A DNA stretch of 64,000 bases from Photobacterium leiognathi (GCF_030685535.1 NZ_CP131601.1:1488001-1552000); one strand, 5' to 3'; shown: positions 26,964 to 37,357, counted from the stretch's first letter. Numbers and translations: made by a program. Notes: generated by a model not told the origin, from the letters alone.

Positions 26964-27929
26964 TTATTGCTGCAACGTACAATAATCCGATGGTATACCA
27001 TGTTCGTTATTGTCGTGACGTTGTAACGATACTTGGCGACCCAAAATAACTGGCTGGTTATGCTTACCGTGCCCGATAAACGGGAAGTAATAAACAGGCT
27101 TATCAAACTGCCCAGCAAAGATCTCTAAAACCTTTTTGTACACTAAGCGATCTTGATCGTTTTGATCCATTTGGTAGTACTGACCAAACACAATCGCATT
27201 CACATCAAAGTCTTTTAAGAACAAGAGTTGTTGTAAGTAGCGATCTAACTGACGGTAAGTCACACCTATGTCTTCAAGCAATAACACTTTATTGGCAAAG
27301 TCTGGCTGATATTTCGTGCCAAAGGTAGCGCCAACTAAGGTGTGATTGCCACCAATCAGCTGTCCTGAAACTGCGGTTGTTTTCGCTAACTCGTTAAGCG
27401 GTAATACCGTGTTATAGCTAACACCTTCATGCATGAGTGCTTTTAGATCTGGAATCGGTTGTTCGTTACCGCCGTTGGTCGCTTTATTGGTTGACGCATT
27501 AATTGCATGAACCGACTGCCAGCCTAGCTCATTATTAATAAAGCTGTGAATGGCAGTAACATCGCTAAAACCGACAATGGTCTTGGGTTTGATTTCACCA
27601 AGCTGCGTTTTATAAGCGTGTAAATATGGCAATAGGTTTAATGCACCGCCGCCGCCTCGGAAAAACCACAATACATCAATAGTTGGATCAAGCAGGGCGG
27701 TGATCAGATTATTGGCACGCTCTTGATCGGTATTGACGTAACCTAAGTCTGAAATCACTTGATTTAAGTATTTGGTGGTGACCATGTAGCCGTGATCGAT
27801 AAAGGTCTTTACCACATTATCGACAGTTTGCTCATCATATTGGGTTGAGCAGGAAATCAGGGCGACTTGGTTAAATTCTTTTGCGCAAATAAGATCGGAA
27901 TCTAACGCATTATTTTTCATTGTATTCAT
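26964..27929 (-). CDS. LD-carboxypeptidase family (S66) peptidase
   Basis: 321 residues. Family S66 marks: RGGGGALNLLP followed by the nucleophile Ser in IVGFSDVTAIHSF, then GGNHTLV and LLLEDIGVTYRQLDR. LdcA removes the terminal D-Ala from murein tetrapeptide; the related MccF cleaves microcin C. The neighbour anmK points to murein recycling. Start may be ATG 27929 or the one three codons later. It is the last gene before a terminator. Confidence 0.82.
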   Translation of the reverse strand: MNTMKNNALDSDLICAKEFNQVALISCSTQYDEQTVDNVVKTFIDHGYMVTTKYLNQVISDLGYVNTDQERANNLITALLDPTIDVLWFFRGGGGALNLLPYLHAYKTQLGEIKPKTIVGFSDVTAIHSFINNELGWQSVHAINASTNKATNGGNEQPIPDLKALMHEGVSYNTVLPLNELAKTTAVSGQLIGGNHTLVGATFGTKYQPDFANKVLLLEDIGVTYRQLDRYLQQLLFLKDFDVNAIVFGQYYQMDQNDQDRLVYKKVLEIFAGQFDKPVYYFPFIGHGKHNQPVILGRQVSLQRHDNNEHGIPSDYCTLQQ

Positions 27930-28052
27930 ATATTAGATTGTTCTCTAATTGAGCATATTCACTGTTTAAGCACAGTTAAATTGTCTTTTATCATGACGAT
28001 AATAGTGAGTATAACAAACTGTTTATTCACTATTTTAAGCCATCGTAAGAAA

Positions 28053-29168
28053 TCACTGTGCAGGGTAAATGGCACCTAAGGTCGTTAAACGAGAAGCACC
28101 AGTAACTTCAGGTAAATTGCCAGATAAGCCATGTAATGTACGATAGCCCAGCCATGCAAAAGCCATTGCTTCCATATTATCGCTATCCACACCACGTTCG
28201 CTGGTGGTCGTGACTGTCCAATCTGGTAGCAATGCGGCTAAACGTTGCATTAATAGTGGGTTATGGGCTCCGCCACCACAAACTAATAACTCGTTTGGCA
28301 TGTTATCAGGCGTGTCTTGGGCTGTTTTACTGACATCATTAGCAATAGTTATAGCAGTGAATTCAGCTAATGTTGCTTGTACATCTTGTGGCTCAATAAT
28401 CAAGCCAGTTAAATGCTGCTCTAACCACGGTAAGTTAAACAATTCACGTCCAGTGCTTTTTGGGGGAGTTAGGGCTAGATAAGGCTCTTGTAGTAGGCGA
28501 GTTAATAGCTCTGAATTAACCTTTCCTGATAATGCCCATTGTGCATTTTTATCATAGCTTTGTTGAAGATGTTGGTTGATCCACGCATCCATTAACATGT
28601 TGCCAGCACCAGTATCAAAACCAATCACAGGTTTATTTGGTGTCAGTACGGTGATATTGGAAATACCGCCAATATTTAAAATCACACGATTAATGTGTTT
28701 GTCGCTAAATAATTGCTGGTGGAATGCAGGTACTAAAGGCGCGCCTTGACCGCCAAATGCCATGTCTTTACGACGAAAATCAGCAACCGTAGTTATTCCC
28801 GTTTTAGCGGCAATGATATTGGGATCGCCTAATTGCATAGTAAAAGGATAGGGTGAATCAGGCGCATGAAATACTGTTTGTCCGTGACTGGCGACGGCCT
28901 TAATGGCACTAGCCGATGTTTGTGTTTTTTCTAGTAAGGCATTAACAGCATCGGCAAAGAGTTGACCCAAGCGATGATCAAGCTCGCCAATTTGTTGAAG
29001 GTTTGTGCTTTGACCGATACAAACATCCAGTAATGCTTGTTTTAAATCACTTGGCATTGGGTAGTCATGATTGCCTAATAGCTTAATATTGTGATCATTC
29101 ATTTCAACCAGAACGGCATCTACGCCATCCATGCTAGTACCTGACATTAGTCCAATATATTTTTCCAT
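28053..29168 (-). CDS. anmK: Anhydro-N-acetylmuramic acid kinase
   Basis: 371 residues. Phosphorylates and opens 1,6-anhydroMurNAc during cell-wall recycling. Seen: GLMSGTSMDGVD (phosphate loop), ASHGQTVFH, GDPNIIA, FDTGAGNMLMD and LVCGGGAHNPLL. Start at 29168 because GGAA lies six bases ahead; an ATG four codons earlier has no such site. Same strand as the LD-carboxypeptidase, 123 bases apart. Confidence 0.92.
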   Translation of the reverse strand: MEKYIGLMSGTSMDGVDAVLVEMNDHNIKLLGNHDYPMPSDLKQALLDVCIGQSTNLQQIGELDHRLGQLFADAVNALLEKTQTSASAIKAVASHGQTVFHAPDSPYPFTMQLGDPNIIAAKTGITTVADFRRKDMAFGGQGAPLVPAFHQQLFSDKHINRVILNIGGISNITVLTPNKPVIGFDTGAGNMLMDAWINQHLQQSYDKNAQWALSGKVNSELLTRLLQEPYLALTPPKSTGRELFNLPWLEQHLTGLIIEPQDVQATLAEFTAITIANDVSKTAQDTPDNMPNELLVCGGGAHNPLLMQRLAALLPDWTVTTTSERGVDSDNMEAMAFAWLGYRTLHGLSGNLPEVTGASRLTTLGAIYPAQ

Positions 29169-29321
29169 CACAAATTCCATACATATTACAAGGCTGTAGC
29201 CATACTTTAGATCTTACTGTTTCATAATCAAATAGATTTTAACGAAGTGATTGGTTTAATTTTAAAAGTAAAGCCAATGCACAGATGAATAACCAAAAAG
29301 TGTCTTAAATTGCTGTAAAAA

Positions 29322-29346
29322 AACAGCCGACGGAGTGTCGGCTATT
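29322..29346 (-). terminator. Terminator after ABC exporter gene
   Basis: On minus strand AGCCGAC / GTCGGCT with loop ACTCC then TTTTTTTA. Confidence 0.8.
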
Positions 29347-29385
29347 TAAGTTATTACGAGTGAATATTGACTAATCAAGATAGTC

Positions 29386-31146
29386 TTATTCTAATTGCTT
29401 GAACTGAAGATGAACTAAGCGCTGGTAAAGTTCGCAGCTTTTAAGTAATGATTCATGATCGCCTTCATCAATAAGTTCTCCATCCTCTAATACAACGATT
29501 TTATCTGCGTGCTGTATTGTTGATAGTCGGTGAGCAATGATTAATGTAGTGCGATCTTTCATCAGTTCTTCAAGTGCTTGCTGTACACAGTGTTCGCTCT
29601 CACTATCTAGCGCACTGGTTGCTTCATCAAGTAAAAGAATTTTAGGGTTTTTAAGGATAGCCCGTGCAATCGCAATTCTTTGTTTCTGACCACCAGATAA
29701 ACGCACGCCTCGCTCGCCTAAGAAACTATGATAACCATCAGGTAGTTTTTCAATAAACTCATGGGCATGGGCTTTTTTGGCGGCATCAATCACTGCTTCA
29801 TCTGTTGCATCTGGGTTGCCGTAACGAATGTTATGGAACACATCATTACTGAATAATGCAGGTTGCTGCGGAACGAGTGCCATGTGTTGACGAAGTTCAT
29901 GTGGAGCAAATTGGCGAATATCTTTATTACCAACTAAAACTTGGCCTTGTTGTGGATCGTAAAAACGTTGAAGTAATTCAAAAAGCGTTGTTTTACCAGC
30001 ACCTGACGGTCCTACAAGAGCTAAAACTTTTCCTTGTTCAGCAACTAAGTTTAATTGATTGATAGCGGGATGATTTAAGCGAGAAGGGTAGTGAAAGCTC
30101 ACATTGTTAAAACGAATGTCTGATGGGTGAGAACAGTCAATTGATTCGTGATAATCTGGCGAACAAATATCACTTTTTACTTGAAGGATTTCTATAAGTC
30201 TTTCCGTCGCGCCTGCTGCTCTTTGTAACTCACCAAGTACTTCTGAGATATTTGCCATTGAAGATGCAGCCATAATGGCATAAAAAACGAAAGCCCCTAA
30301 ATCACCAGCTGACATTTCACCCTTTATCACATCACTGCCACCAACATATAGCATGCCTGCAATTGCGCTAAAAACGATGGCAATGACACCAGATATTAAA
30401 ATAGCGCGTTGTTTTACACGTTGTCGGCCCACCTCATAGGCTTTTTCTACTTCATCCGCAAAAGCTTGCTTTTCATATTGCTCAGCACTAAAGCTTTGTA
30501 CTGTTTTAATATGCTCAATGGCTTCTCCAGCATAGCTACCAATATCAGCCATAGTATCTTGGCTTTTTCTTGATAATGCGCGTACTCGTCGTCCGAAAAA
30601 TAAAATAGGTATCAATATAAAAGGAACAGAAGCAAGAACGATAAATGTCAGTTTGAAGTTGGTTGCAAATAACATGATTATGGCGCCGAAACATAATAAT
30701 GCACTGCGCATGTACATTGAAAATGAGGAGCCAATTATATTTTGTAATAAAGTGGTATCAGTCGTTAGTCGCGACATAATATCGCCACTACTGTTGGTTT
30801 CAAAGTAACTAGGGTGTAGTGAGATCACATGGTTAAATACGGCAAGGCGGATATCTGCGCTCACTCTCTCACCAACGGAAGAGACGAGATAAAAACGGAA
30901 ATATGTGCCAACTGCAATACAGATAGTCACGCCAATAATAAATTGAATGGCATGGCCAAGGTCGGCCAGTGATTGTTGGGCAAAACCCTGATCAATCAAA
31001 ATCCGAACCCCGTAACCAATTGAAAGTGTAAGACTTGCTGTGGTGAGAAGTGAAGCTAAAGCAGCAATGACACGCCACTTATAAGGTTTTATGTAGGTGT
31101 TAAGATTTAAAAGGATACTGAGCCTTTTGTTGTTATTCTTACTCAT
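29386..31146 (-). CDS. ABC exporter, fused membrane and ATPase domains (ABCB/MsbA-like)
   Basis: 586 residues. Six-helix exporter domain (1-320) followed by ATPase domain with Walker A GPSGAGKTTLF, Q loop, signature LSGGQKQRIAIARA, Walker B ILLLDEATSALD and H loop. This is a homodimeric or heterodimeric half exporter for lipids, drugs or peptides. It is not the essential msbA by context (no lpxK neighbour). The IS110-family element sits about 110 bases upstream of its start and may have altered its expression. Confidence 0.85.
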   Translation of the reverse strand: MSKNNNKRLSILLNLNTYIKPYKWRVIAALASLLTTASLTLSIGYGVRILIDQGFAQQSLADLGHAIQFIIGVTICIAVGTYFRFYLVSSVGERVSADIRLAVFNHVISLHPSYFETNSSGDIMSRLTTDTTLLQNIIGSSFSMYMRSALLCFGAIIMLFATNFKLTFIVLASVPFILIPILFFGRRVRALSRKSQDTMADIGSYAGEAIEHIKTVQSFSAEQYEKQAFADEVEKAYEVGRQRVKQRAILISGVIAIVFSAIAGMLYVGGSDVIKGEMSAGDLGAFVFYAIMAASSMANISEVLGELQRAAGATERLIEILQVKSDICSPDYHESIDCSHPSDIRFNNVSFHYPSRLNHPAINQLNLVAEQGKVLALVGPSGAGKTTLFELLQRFYDPQQGQVLVGNKDIRQFAPHELRQHMALVPQQPALFSNDVFHNIRYGNPDATDEAVIDAAKKAHAHEFIEKLPDGYHSFLGERGVRLSGGQKQRIAIARAILKNPKILLLDEATSALDSESEHCVQQALEELMKDRTTLIIAHRLSTIQHADKIVVLEDGELIDEGDHESLLKSCELYQRLVHLQFKQLE

Positions 31147-31256
31147 TGTGTGGGAAAGAAACCTCGTTATAAATCACTTAATACGCACTTTTCATATTGA
31201 AAGATCGTAATCTCTATTTATTAGTGTTTGAATCATGCTTTACATTTAATAAAATG

Positions 31257-31267
31257 TATGGTCCGCC
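31257..31267. repeat. IS subterminal inverted repeat, 3' side of transposase
   Basis: TATGGTCCGCC, the perfect reverse complement of 32556-32566. Confidence 0.88.
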
Positions 31268-31480
31268 CCGTTATTGCAACTACAATATTAGTAATAACGG
31301 AGTTGCGCTAATGTATTCGGAGTCAAAATTAGGCATATTAATGTCCTAGCTCCACGATGATATCCGCGCCAGATTATCCTTAAAAAAGCGAAAAGCATTT
31401 ATTGCTGTTTTTATTATCAGGTTATTAATCTGGCCGATTTACCGTTAATGTCATCACTTGCATTGTCGTTGCAAACTCGG
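31268..31480 (-). ncRNA. Candidate guide (bridge/seek) RNA region of the IS
   Basis: The region between the transposase stop and the inner repeat. In IS1111 elements this 3' non-coding region is reported to encode the RNA that guides target and donor recognition. Here, next to the repeat, the minus strand reads GCAACT-CCGTTATT-loop-AGTTGC-AATAACGG (31268-31306), two interleaved complementary pairs that could form a pseudoknot or alternative stems. RNA ends and guide loops are not determined here. Confidence 0.5.
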
Positions 31481-32506
31481 TTATGACTGCGATGCAGTCT
31501 TAAACGCTTGGCGGTGGTATAACACCGCCCAAGCTATTCTTGCTAATTTGTTAGCCAATGCGACAACAACCACATTGAATGGCTTACTGGCTCTTAAATC
31601 TACCAGCCATTGTCCGAAGACTTTACCCGTTGTCTCTAACCTTGATAATACAGCTCTTGCGCCATGAATGAATAATGTCCGGAGATGTTTATTTCCTCGT
31701 TTACTCACCCCAAGTAACTTTGTTTTACCTCCCGTAGAGTATTGTCGAGGCACTAACCCTAACCAAGCAGCCATATTCCTTCCATTTGAAAAGTTACTGG
31801 CGGCACTAACATCTGCCACACACAGGGTTGCTGTTAAATCACCGATGCCAGGCACAGTTTTTAATAACTTAGCCAATTCATGTTGCTCAGCTAGCTGTTT
31901 CAACTTCGTATCTTGTATTTTTATCTGCTCATTAAGATACAAATAATGTGCGTGAATTAAGCTTAATTCGTACATAAGACTTTGTGGAAGAGTTTGATAT
32001 TTTTGGTCTGCTATCCACTGAAAAAGCATCTTCATTTTCGCATGTCCTGTAGGCAAGCTCAGTCCAAACTCTAACAATATCGCTCCGATACGAGACATAC
32101 AGGCTGTTCGCTCCTTAATAAAACCATCACGGATACGATGAATGACAGCAATGACTTGTGCTTCTTCTGATTTAACAGCAACAAAGCGCATGGAAGGTCG
32201 ACTTGCTGCTTCAGCGATAGCTGCAGCATCAATGAAGTCATTTTTATTGCCTTTCACATAAGGTTTTACATACTGAGGAGGAATGAGTTGAACTTGATGC
32301 CCAAAATCAGCACATTTACGGGCTAACCAATGTGCACCACCACATGCTTCAAATGCGATAGTGGTGGTTTCTAAATTTGCGAGAAACTTTAGAAGTTGGC
32401 TTCGATTATATTTCTTACGTAGCACCTCTTTACCTGCGTAATTGTGTGCGACAGCATGAAAGCAGTGTTTACCTAAATCGATACCTAAGATGTGGATAGT
32501 AGACAT
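31481..32506 (-). CDS. IS110-family transposase
   Basis: 341 residues. N-terminal RuvC-like (DEDD) domain GIDLGKHCFHAVAHN ... AFEACGGAHWLARK, the conserved KNDFIDAAAIAEA box, and C-terminal transposase_20 domain VPGIGDLTATL, FSNGRNMAAWLGLVPRQYSTGGK, GNKHLRTLFIHGARA with the essential Ser region. Unlike DDE enzymes it acts with a guide RNA. Start at 32506 because AGAGGTG sits six bases upstream. Intact frame, so probably active. Confidence 0.95.
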   Translation of the reverse strand: MSTIHILGIDLGKHCFHAVAHNYAGKEVLRKKYNRSQLLKFLANLETTTIAFEACGGAHWLARKCADFGHQVQLIPPQYVKPYVKGNKNDFIDAAAIAEAASRPSMRFVAVKSEEAQVIAVIHRIRDGFIKERTACMSRIGAILLEFGLSLPTGHAKMKMLFQWIADQKYQTLPQSLMYELSLIHAHYLYLNEQIKIQDTKLKQLAEQHELAKLLKTVPGIGDLTATLCVADVSAASNFSNGRNMAAWLGLVPRQYSTGGKTKLLGVSKRGNKHLRTLFIHGARAVLSRLETTGKVFGQWLVDLRASKPFNVVVVALANKLARIAWAVLYHRQAFKTASQS

Positions 32507-32531
32507 ATGGTTCACCTCTTTGAAAGCCTAC

Positions 32532-32551
32532 CCTAAGCCTAACGGCTTAGG
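32532..32551. repeat. Perfect hairpin between IS end and transposase start
   Basis: CCTAAGCC-TAAC-GGCTTAGG, 8-bp perfect stem, 26 bases upstream of the transposase ATG; possible leader or end-recognition structure. Confidence 0.6.
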
Positions 32552-32555
32552 ATGA

Positions 32556-32566
32556 GGCGGACCATA
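32556..32566. repeat. IS subterminal inverted repeat, 5' side of transposase
   Basis: GGCGGACCATA, partner of 31257-31267. Confidence 0.88.
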
Positions 32567-32570
32567 TAAT

Positions 32571-32593
32571 TAAGCCACTTAGTTAGTGGCTTT
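32571..32593. terminator. Hairpin beside the IS insertion point
   Basis: AAGCCACT-TAGTT-AGTGGCTT followed by TT on plus strand. It is just outside the IS and about 37 bases past the stop of the minus-strand gene that follows; may be that gene's terminator or part of the IS target. Confidence 0.5.
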
Positions 32594-32629
32594 TGAGCGA
32601 TCATAAGAAAGGGTAATGTGAACTTATCA

Positions 32630-32917
32630 TTAATGTAATTGAGTTGTATTGCCTTTTAAACTTTGTACGCCTTGATTTGCAACGATTGACTGCATTTTGT
32701 TAGCAAAATTCATCAACTCGACACTTACAGGTGAGCGAGCAATCAATTCTTCTCGGGCATTGGTAATTTCAATAGCGTGACCTGTTGTACCGTCTTCGTA
32801 TGTTCCTGAAATAAAGTGAATCGAGGTATTAATTAAGATTGAGCGTCCGTACTCTTTTTCTACTAAATTAATCCAGTACATCAATTCATCGTGACTTTCG
32901 ATAACTTTAGCATTCAT
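32630..32917 (-). CDS. Small conserved hypothetical protein
   Basis: 95 residues, not recognised. Mixed alpha/beta look: an N-terminal helix (SHDELMYWINLVEKEYG), then strands SILINTSIHFISGTYEDGTTGHAIEITN, then a helix SVELMNFANKMQSIVA. No Cys, signal or membrane part. TGCTCT/AGAGCA-type GGACAGAGCAA precedes the ATG as a ribosome-binding site. Lies between the IS and the LysR gene. Confidence 0.6.
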   Translation of the reverse strand: MNAKVIESHDELMYWINLVEKEYGRSILINTSIHFISGTYEDGTTGHAIEITNAREELIARSPVSVELMNFANKMQSIVANQGVQSLKGNTTQLH

Positions 32918-33103
32918 TTGCTCTGTCCTTGATGTATATATGCATTTTCACCTATTGTGTGCATAAAAATGCTTTTATTTATAGTTACTTACTGAATATA
33001 GAGTATCAGCCATTTTACAAAATTAAGCGATCATAAGTTCTTCAAAACCCGATTCTAACGTTGAAAAGGAGAGATTGAGCAAATAACGCAATTGGTGGTG
33101 AAA

Positions 33104-34015
33104 TTAAAGTGTCAAATTTAGGGTAAAAAAGTCGATCACAGCACGAATTCGAGCGGGCATAAATTTGGTTTGCGCATATTGAAGTGCTATATCTCCGTGG
33201 TAATTGCCGCGAATTGTCCAATCTGGCAGAACTTGCACGACATTTTCTGCAATCAAGTCATGTTTGATCACAAAGTCAGGAAACAGCCCAATGCCTAAAT
33301 TATCTTTCACGCCTTTTAAACGCATTTGCGAGTGGTTAACAGCATAACGACCTGTCACAGCCACGGTGATTTGCTCTCCATCTTTATCAAAATCCCAAAT
33401 ATGATCCGTATTGGTTTCACCTAAATACAAACAGTCATGTTGCTTTAATTCACGAGGGTGAGTAGGCATACCACGCTTAGCGATATATTCAGGGCTGGCA
33501 CACAAGGTTAAATTAGCTTTACCGATTTTCTTTAATACTAAACCTTCAGATGGGCGTTCGGTTAAACGGAACACGACATCAATACCATCAGCTATGATGT
33601 CGATATCTCCATCACACGCTTTTAGTTTTAAATTCACTTCTGGATATTGTGTTAAGAAAGGTTTAACCAAAGGTTGAAGCACGATACTCATAAAGGCTTT
33701 TGGTGCTGCAATGGTCACCGTACCGGATGGAATGGTGTGTTCTGAACTTGATATCTCTATCGCTTCTTTCGCGGCATCGATCATTTGGGTGCATTGCTTA
33801 TAGATACGATTGCCTGACTCACTGATCACTAATTTGCGCGTGGTACGTTCCAGCAGCTTAACTGAGAGTGTTTTCTCTAGCCTTGCGATCTGCTTACTGA
33901 GTGCCGATGGGGTGACACCTAATTTGCGCGAAGCCGCAGTATAACTACCTTCATCGACGATCACGATAAAAGTCGCCAAGTCTGGCATTAGTGCGATGAG
34001 CTTATGTGTATCCAT
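33104..34015 (-). CDS. LysR-family transcriptional regulator
   Basis: 303 residues. N-terminal winged helix FIVIVDEGSYTAASRKLGVTPSALSKQIARLEKTL, then a substrate-binding-like effector domain (VTIAAPKAFMSIVLQPLVKPFLTQYPEVNL...). Divergent from kbl-tdh over ~270 bases, so it is a candidate regulator of threonine breakdown, though LysR regulators often act on other divergent genes. Effector unknown. Confidence 0.88.
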   Translation of the reverse strand: MDTHKLIALMPDLATFIVIVDEGSYTAASRKLGVTPSALSKQIARLEKTLSVKLLERTTRKLVISESGNRIYKQCTQMIDAAKEAIEISSSEHTIPSGTVTIAAPKAFMSIVLQPLVKPFLTQYPEVNLKLKACDGDIDIIADGIDVVFRLTERPSEGLVLKKIGKANLTLCASPEYIAKRGMPTHPRELKQHDCLYLGETNTDHIWDFDKDGEQITVAVTGRYAVNHSQMRLKGVKDNLGIGLFPDFVIKHDLIAENVVQVLPDWTIRGNYHGDIALQYAQTKFMPARIRAVIDFFTLNLTL

Positions 34016-34283
34016 TTATTTGTGCCTACAGGTCAATAATCATTTTCCACCGCGGGGGATAATAGTTGTTTTTGGCATGGATTAGAATGGCAATATTAGC
34101 TTGTAGTTATCTGTATTGGATTTATTGCGAATTAAGCATAAAAAAGATCGGAAACTTGGCGTAGATACGATTTATGTTCGATGATTGTCGCTATGATGCA
34201 TGTTTTTATCATGTGACGATAATGTTGGATTTAAGCGCGTAATCTACCAACATATTCAGAATAATAATACTGTGAGGGACATC

Positions 34284-35477
34284 ATGACTTCTGCATTCTA
34301 TACCCAAATCCAACAGCAACTTGAAGATGTGAAAAAAGAAGGATTGTACAAATCTGAGCGTGTGATCACGTCTGCGCAACAAGCATCAGTATCAATCCAA
34401 TCGGGTGAAGAAGTCTTAAACTTTTGTGCCAATAACTACCTTGGTTTAGCGAACCATCCTGATCTTATCCAAGCTGCTAAAGATGGCATGGATGAACACG
34501 GTTTTGGTATGGCATCGGTACGTTTTATTTGTGGTACGCAAGATGCGCACAAAGAGCTAGAGCGTAAGTTATCTGATTTTCTTGGTATGGAAGACACGAT
34601 CCTTTACACATCGTGTTTCGATGCTAACGCAGGTTTGTTTGAAACCATTCTTGATGCAGAAGATGCAATCATTTCAGATGCACTAAACCATGCTTCAATC
34701 ATTGATGGCGTTCGACTATGTAAAGCGATGCGTTTCCGTTATGCCAACAACAACATGAGCGAACTTGAGCAACAATTAATTGCAGCGAAAGAAGCTGGTG
34801 CGCGTAATACGCTTATCGTAACTGATGGTGTGTTCTCAATGGACGGTGTAGTTGCAAACCTACCTGCAATTTGTGATTTGGCGGAAAAATACGGCGCATT
34901 GGTCATGGTGGATGATTCTCACGCAGTGGGCTTTATGGGCGCAAATGGTCGTGGTACGCACGAATACCATAATGTGATGGATCGTATCGACATCATCACA
35001 GGTACGCTAGGTAAAGCAATGGGTGGTGCATCAGGCGGTTACACGGCTGGTAAAAAAGAGGTGATTGACTGGTTACGTCAACGCTCTCGTCCGTACTTGT
35101 TCTCTAACTCAGTCGCACCTGCAATTGTGTCAGCATCGAATCGTGTTATCGATCTACTAGCAGAAAGCGGTGAGCTTCGTGATCGCCTATGGGAAAACTC
35201 TGCACACTTCCGTAAGCGTATGACAGAAGCTGGCTTTACAATGGCTGGTGCTGATCATGCGATCATTCCAATCATGCTAGGTGATGCAAAAGTTGCAGCA
35301 GAATTTGCTGAACGCGCGCTTGCTAAAGGTATTTACGTGATTGGCTTCTCTTTCCCTGTTGTACCAAAAGGTCAAGCACGTATTCGTACTCAAATGTCTG
35401 CGGCACATTCTCCAGAGCAACTTGATAAAGCCATCGATGCATTTATCGAAGTTGGTAAAGAGATGGGCATCATCTAA
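34284..35477 (+). CDS. kbl: Glycine C-acetyltransferase (2-amino-3-ketobutyrate CoA ligase)
   Basis: 397 residues. PLP enzyme of the alpha-oxoamine synthase group: [35 protein letters not shown], and the PLP lysine in [13 protein letters not shown]. Splits 2-amino-3-ketobutyrate with CoA into glycine and acetyl-CoA. The start at 34284 is chosen because GAGGGAC lies six to eight bases before ATGACTTCT and matches Kbl; longer in-frame starts upstream lack support. Operon with tdh, the upstream step. Confidence 0.93.
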   Translation: MTSAFYTQIQQQLEDVKKEGLYKSERVITSAQQASVSIQSGEEVLNFCANNYLGLANHPDLIQAAKDGMDEHGFGMASVRFICGTQDAHKELERKLSDFLGMEDTILYTSCFDANAGLFETILDAEDAIISDALNHASIIDGVRLCKAMRFRYANNNMSELEQQLIAAKEAGARNTLIVTDGVFSMDGVVANLPAICDLAEKYGALVMVDDSHAVGFMGANGRGTHEYHNVMDRIDIITGTLGKAMGGASGGYTAGKKEVIDWLRQRSRPYLFSNSVAPAIVSASNRVIDLLAESGELRDRLWENSAHFRKRMTEAGFTMAGADHAIIPIMLGDAKVAAEFAERALAKGIYVIGFSFPVVPKGQARIRTQMSAAHSPEQLDKAIDAFIEVGKEMGII

Positions 35478-35622
35478 TTAACTAGATTTACAGTCTTTCT
35501 CATTAAAAACAGACAAGGTTATATCGCTACCACTGCATGGGTGAACACAAAAATAACAAGTTGCAGTGGTAGTTAGGACGCTGAAAAGCATGTTATATCC
35601 AAAGAAATAAGCGAATTACATA

Positions 35623-36654
35623 ATGAAAATTAAAGCTCTTTCTAAATTAAAGCCTGAACAAGGCATCTGGATGACTGAAGTAGACAAGCCTGAAATGGGG
35701 CATAACGATCTGCTTATTCGTATTAAGAAAACCGCGATTTGTGGTACTGACGTTCATATCTACAACTGGGACGAATGGTCACAAAAAACAATCCCTGTAC
35801 CTATGGTTGTTGGTCATGAGTACGTAGGTGAAGTGGTTGATATGGGTCAGGAAGTGCGAGGCTTTAACGTCGGCGATCGCGTTTCTGGTGAAGGTCATAT
35901 TACCTGTGGTCACTGTCGTAACTGTCGTGGTGGCCGTACTCACTTATGTCGTAACACTATCGGTGTTGGTGTAAACCGTGAAGGTGCATTTGCGGAATAC
36001 CTTGTGATCCCTGCGTTTAATGCATTCAAAATTCCTGATGATATTTCAGATGACGTAGCGTCTATTTTCGACCCATTTGGTAATGCAGTGCACACAGCGC
36101 TTTCATTCGATTTAGTGGGTGAAGATGTATTGATCACAGGTGCTGGTCCAATCGGCATCATGGCTGCGGCTGTAGCAAAACACGTGGGTGCGCGTCACGT
36201 AGTGATCACAGATGTAAACGAATACCGCTTAGATCTTGCTCGTGAAATGGGCGTGACTCGTGCGGTTAACGTTTCAAAAGAAAACCTTACCGATGTAATG
36301 GCAGAGCTTGGTATGAAAGAAGGCTTTGATGTTGGTATGGAAATGTCGGGTAATCCGGCAGCCTTCAACAGCATGCTATCAAGCATGAACCACGGTGGTA
36401 AAATTGCACTGTTAGGTATTCCACCATCAGACATGGCAATTGATTGGAACCAAGTGATCTTCAAAGGTTTGATCATCAAGGGTATCTACGGTCGTGAAAT
36501 GTTTGAAACTTGGTACAAGATGGCAACACTGATCCAATCAGGTTTAGATCTCACACCAATTATCACTCACCACTACAAGATCGATGACTTCCAACAGGGC
36601 TTTGATGTGATGCGCTCTGGTCAATCAGGTAAAGTGATCCTTGATTGGGAATAA
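35623..36654 (+). CDS. tdh: L-threonine 3-dehydrogenase
   Basis: 343 residues, medium-chain zinc alcohol dehydrogenase. Catalytic zinc Cys in [16 protein letters not shown], structural zinc cluster [18 protein letters not shown] loop [10 protein letters not shown]. Oxidises threonine to 2-amino-3-ketobutyrate, handed to Kbl. 146 bases after kbl, same strand. The order kbl-tdh is the classic operon. Confidence 0.95.
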   Translation: MKIKALSKLKPEQGIWMTEVDKPEMGHNDLLIRIKKTAICGTDVHIYNWDEWSQKTIPVPMVVGHEYVGEVVDMGQEVRGFNVGDRVSGEGHITCGHCRNCRGGRTHLCRNTIGVGVNREGAFAEYLVIPAFNAFKIPDDISDDVASIFDPFGNAVHTALSFDLVGEDVLITGAGPIGIMAAAVAKHVGARHVVITDVNEYRLDLAREMGVTRAVNVSKENLTDVMAELGMKEGFDVGMEMSGNPAAFNSMLSSMNHGGKIALLGIPPSDMAIDWNQVIFKGLIIKGIYGREMFETWYKMATLIQSGLDLTPIITHHYKIDDFQQGFDVMRSGQSGKVILDWE

Positions 36655-36865
36655 TCGAAGAATTATTTCAGTCAAATAATTAGAAAATAAGCTGCATGCG
36701 CAATGTGTGCAGCTTACATTGAGCATCAAATACGCGTTACCTTTTAGCATAAAAGCAACCCTACGCAAGAACCTTTCAGTACCTCCATCCTTTAATTTGT
36801 TTATACCTCTAGCATTAAAGCCTTTATACTAATGAGATACATGTAAATCTCCGTTAGGAATACTA

Positions 36866-37357
36866 ATGCAAGAACAACAACAGAATGCTCAACCTGCTAA
36901 GAAAGAAAAAGAATTAACCCTAGAGCAACGACTATTACAGAACAACCCACTTCATGGTTTAAGCCTAGAGAAAATGCTAACTGAGCTTGTTGAACACTAT
37001 GGTTGGGAGATCTTAGACACGGCAATGCGCTTTAACTGCTTCAATACCAAACCATCGATTGCCAGCAGTGTGAAATACCTGAAAAAAACACAGTGGGCGA
37101 GAGAGAAATTAGAGGCATTCTACCTTTCTCGTTTCAAACGCATGCCGCGACCAACAGCAGCAGAACGTGAAATTCCGCCTCGTATGCGTACTTTTGCTGA
37201 TGGTATTGTGCCACGTGAACCAATGGAATTAACCGTTGATTCTATTCTAGCTTCTCAAGCAAAAGCGGCATCAGCATATAAAGAGCGTGCATCTCGAGGT
37301 CGCAGTAATAGCCGTGGTGGTAATCAACGTAGTGGTAGCCGTCCACCACGTCGATAA
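36866..37357 (+). CDS. VF530-family DNA-binding protein
   Basis: 163 residues. The central segment [62 protein letters not shown], as pieces at ~30-95, matches VF530 (DUF2132), a small alpha/beta fold known from the Vibrio fischeri protein. The C-terminal ~35 residues are rich in Arg, Gly and Ser ([16 protein letters not shown]), an RGG-like nucleic-acid-binding tail. Cellular role unknown. Terminator follows. Confidence 0.85.
   Translation: MQEQQQNAQPAKKEKELTLEQRLLQNNPLHGLSLEKMLTELVEHYGWEILDTAMRFNCFNTKPSIASSVKYLKKTQWAREKLEAFYLSRFKRMPRPTAAEREIPPRMRTFADGIVPREPMELTVDSILASQAKAASAYKERASRGRSNSRGGNQRSGSRPPRR

Larger units (their letters stand above)
31257..32566 (-). mobile_element. IS1111-type insertion sequence (IS110 family)
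   Basis: About 1.31 kb. Bounded by perfect 11-bp inverted repeats TATGGTCCGCC (31257-31267) and GGCGGACCATA (32556-32566), which are expected to be subterminal, so the true ends lie a few bases outside. One transposase gene on the minus strand, ~215 non-coding bases between its stop and the left repeat. Subterminal repeats plus long 3' non-coding region are the traits of the IS1111 subgroup. No target duplication is expected for the family. Confidence 0.88.
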
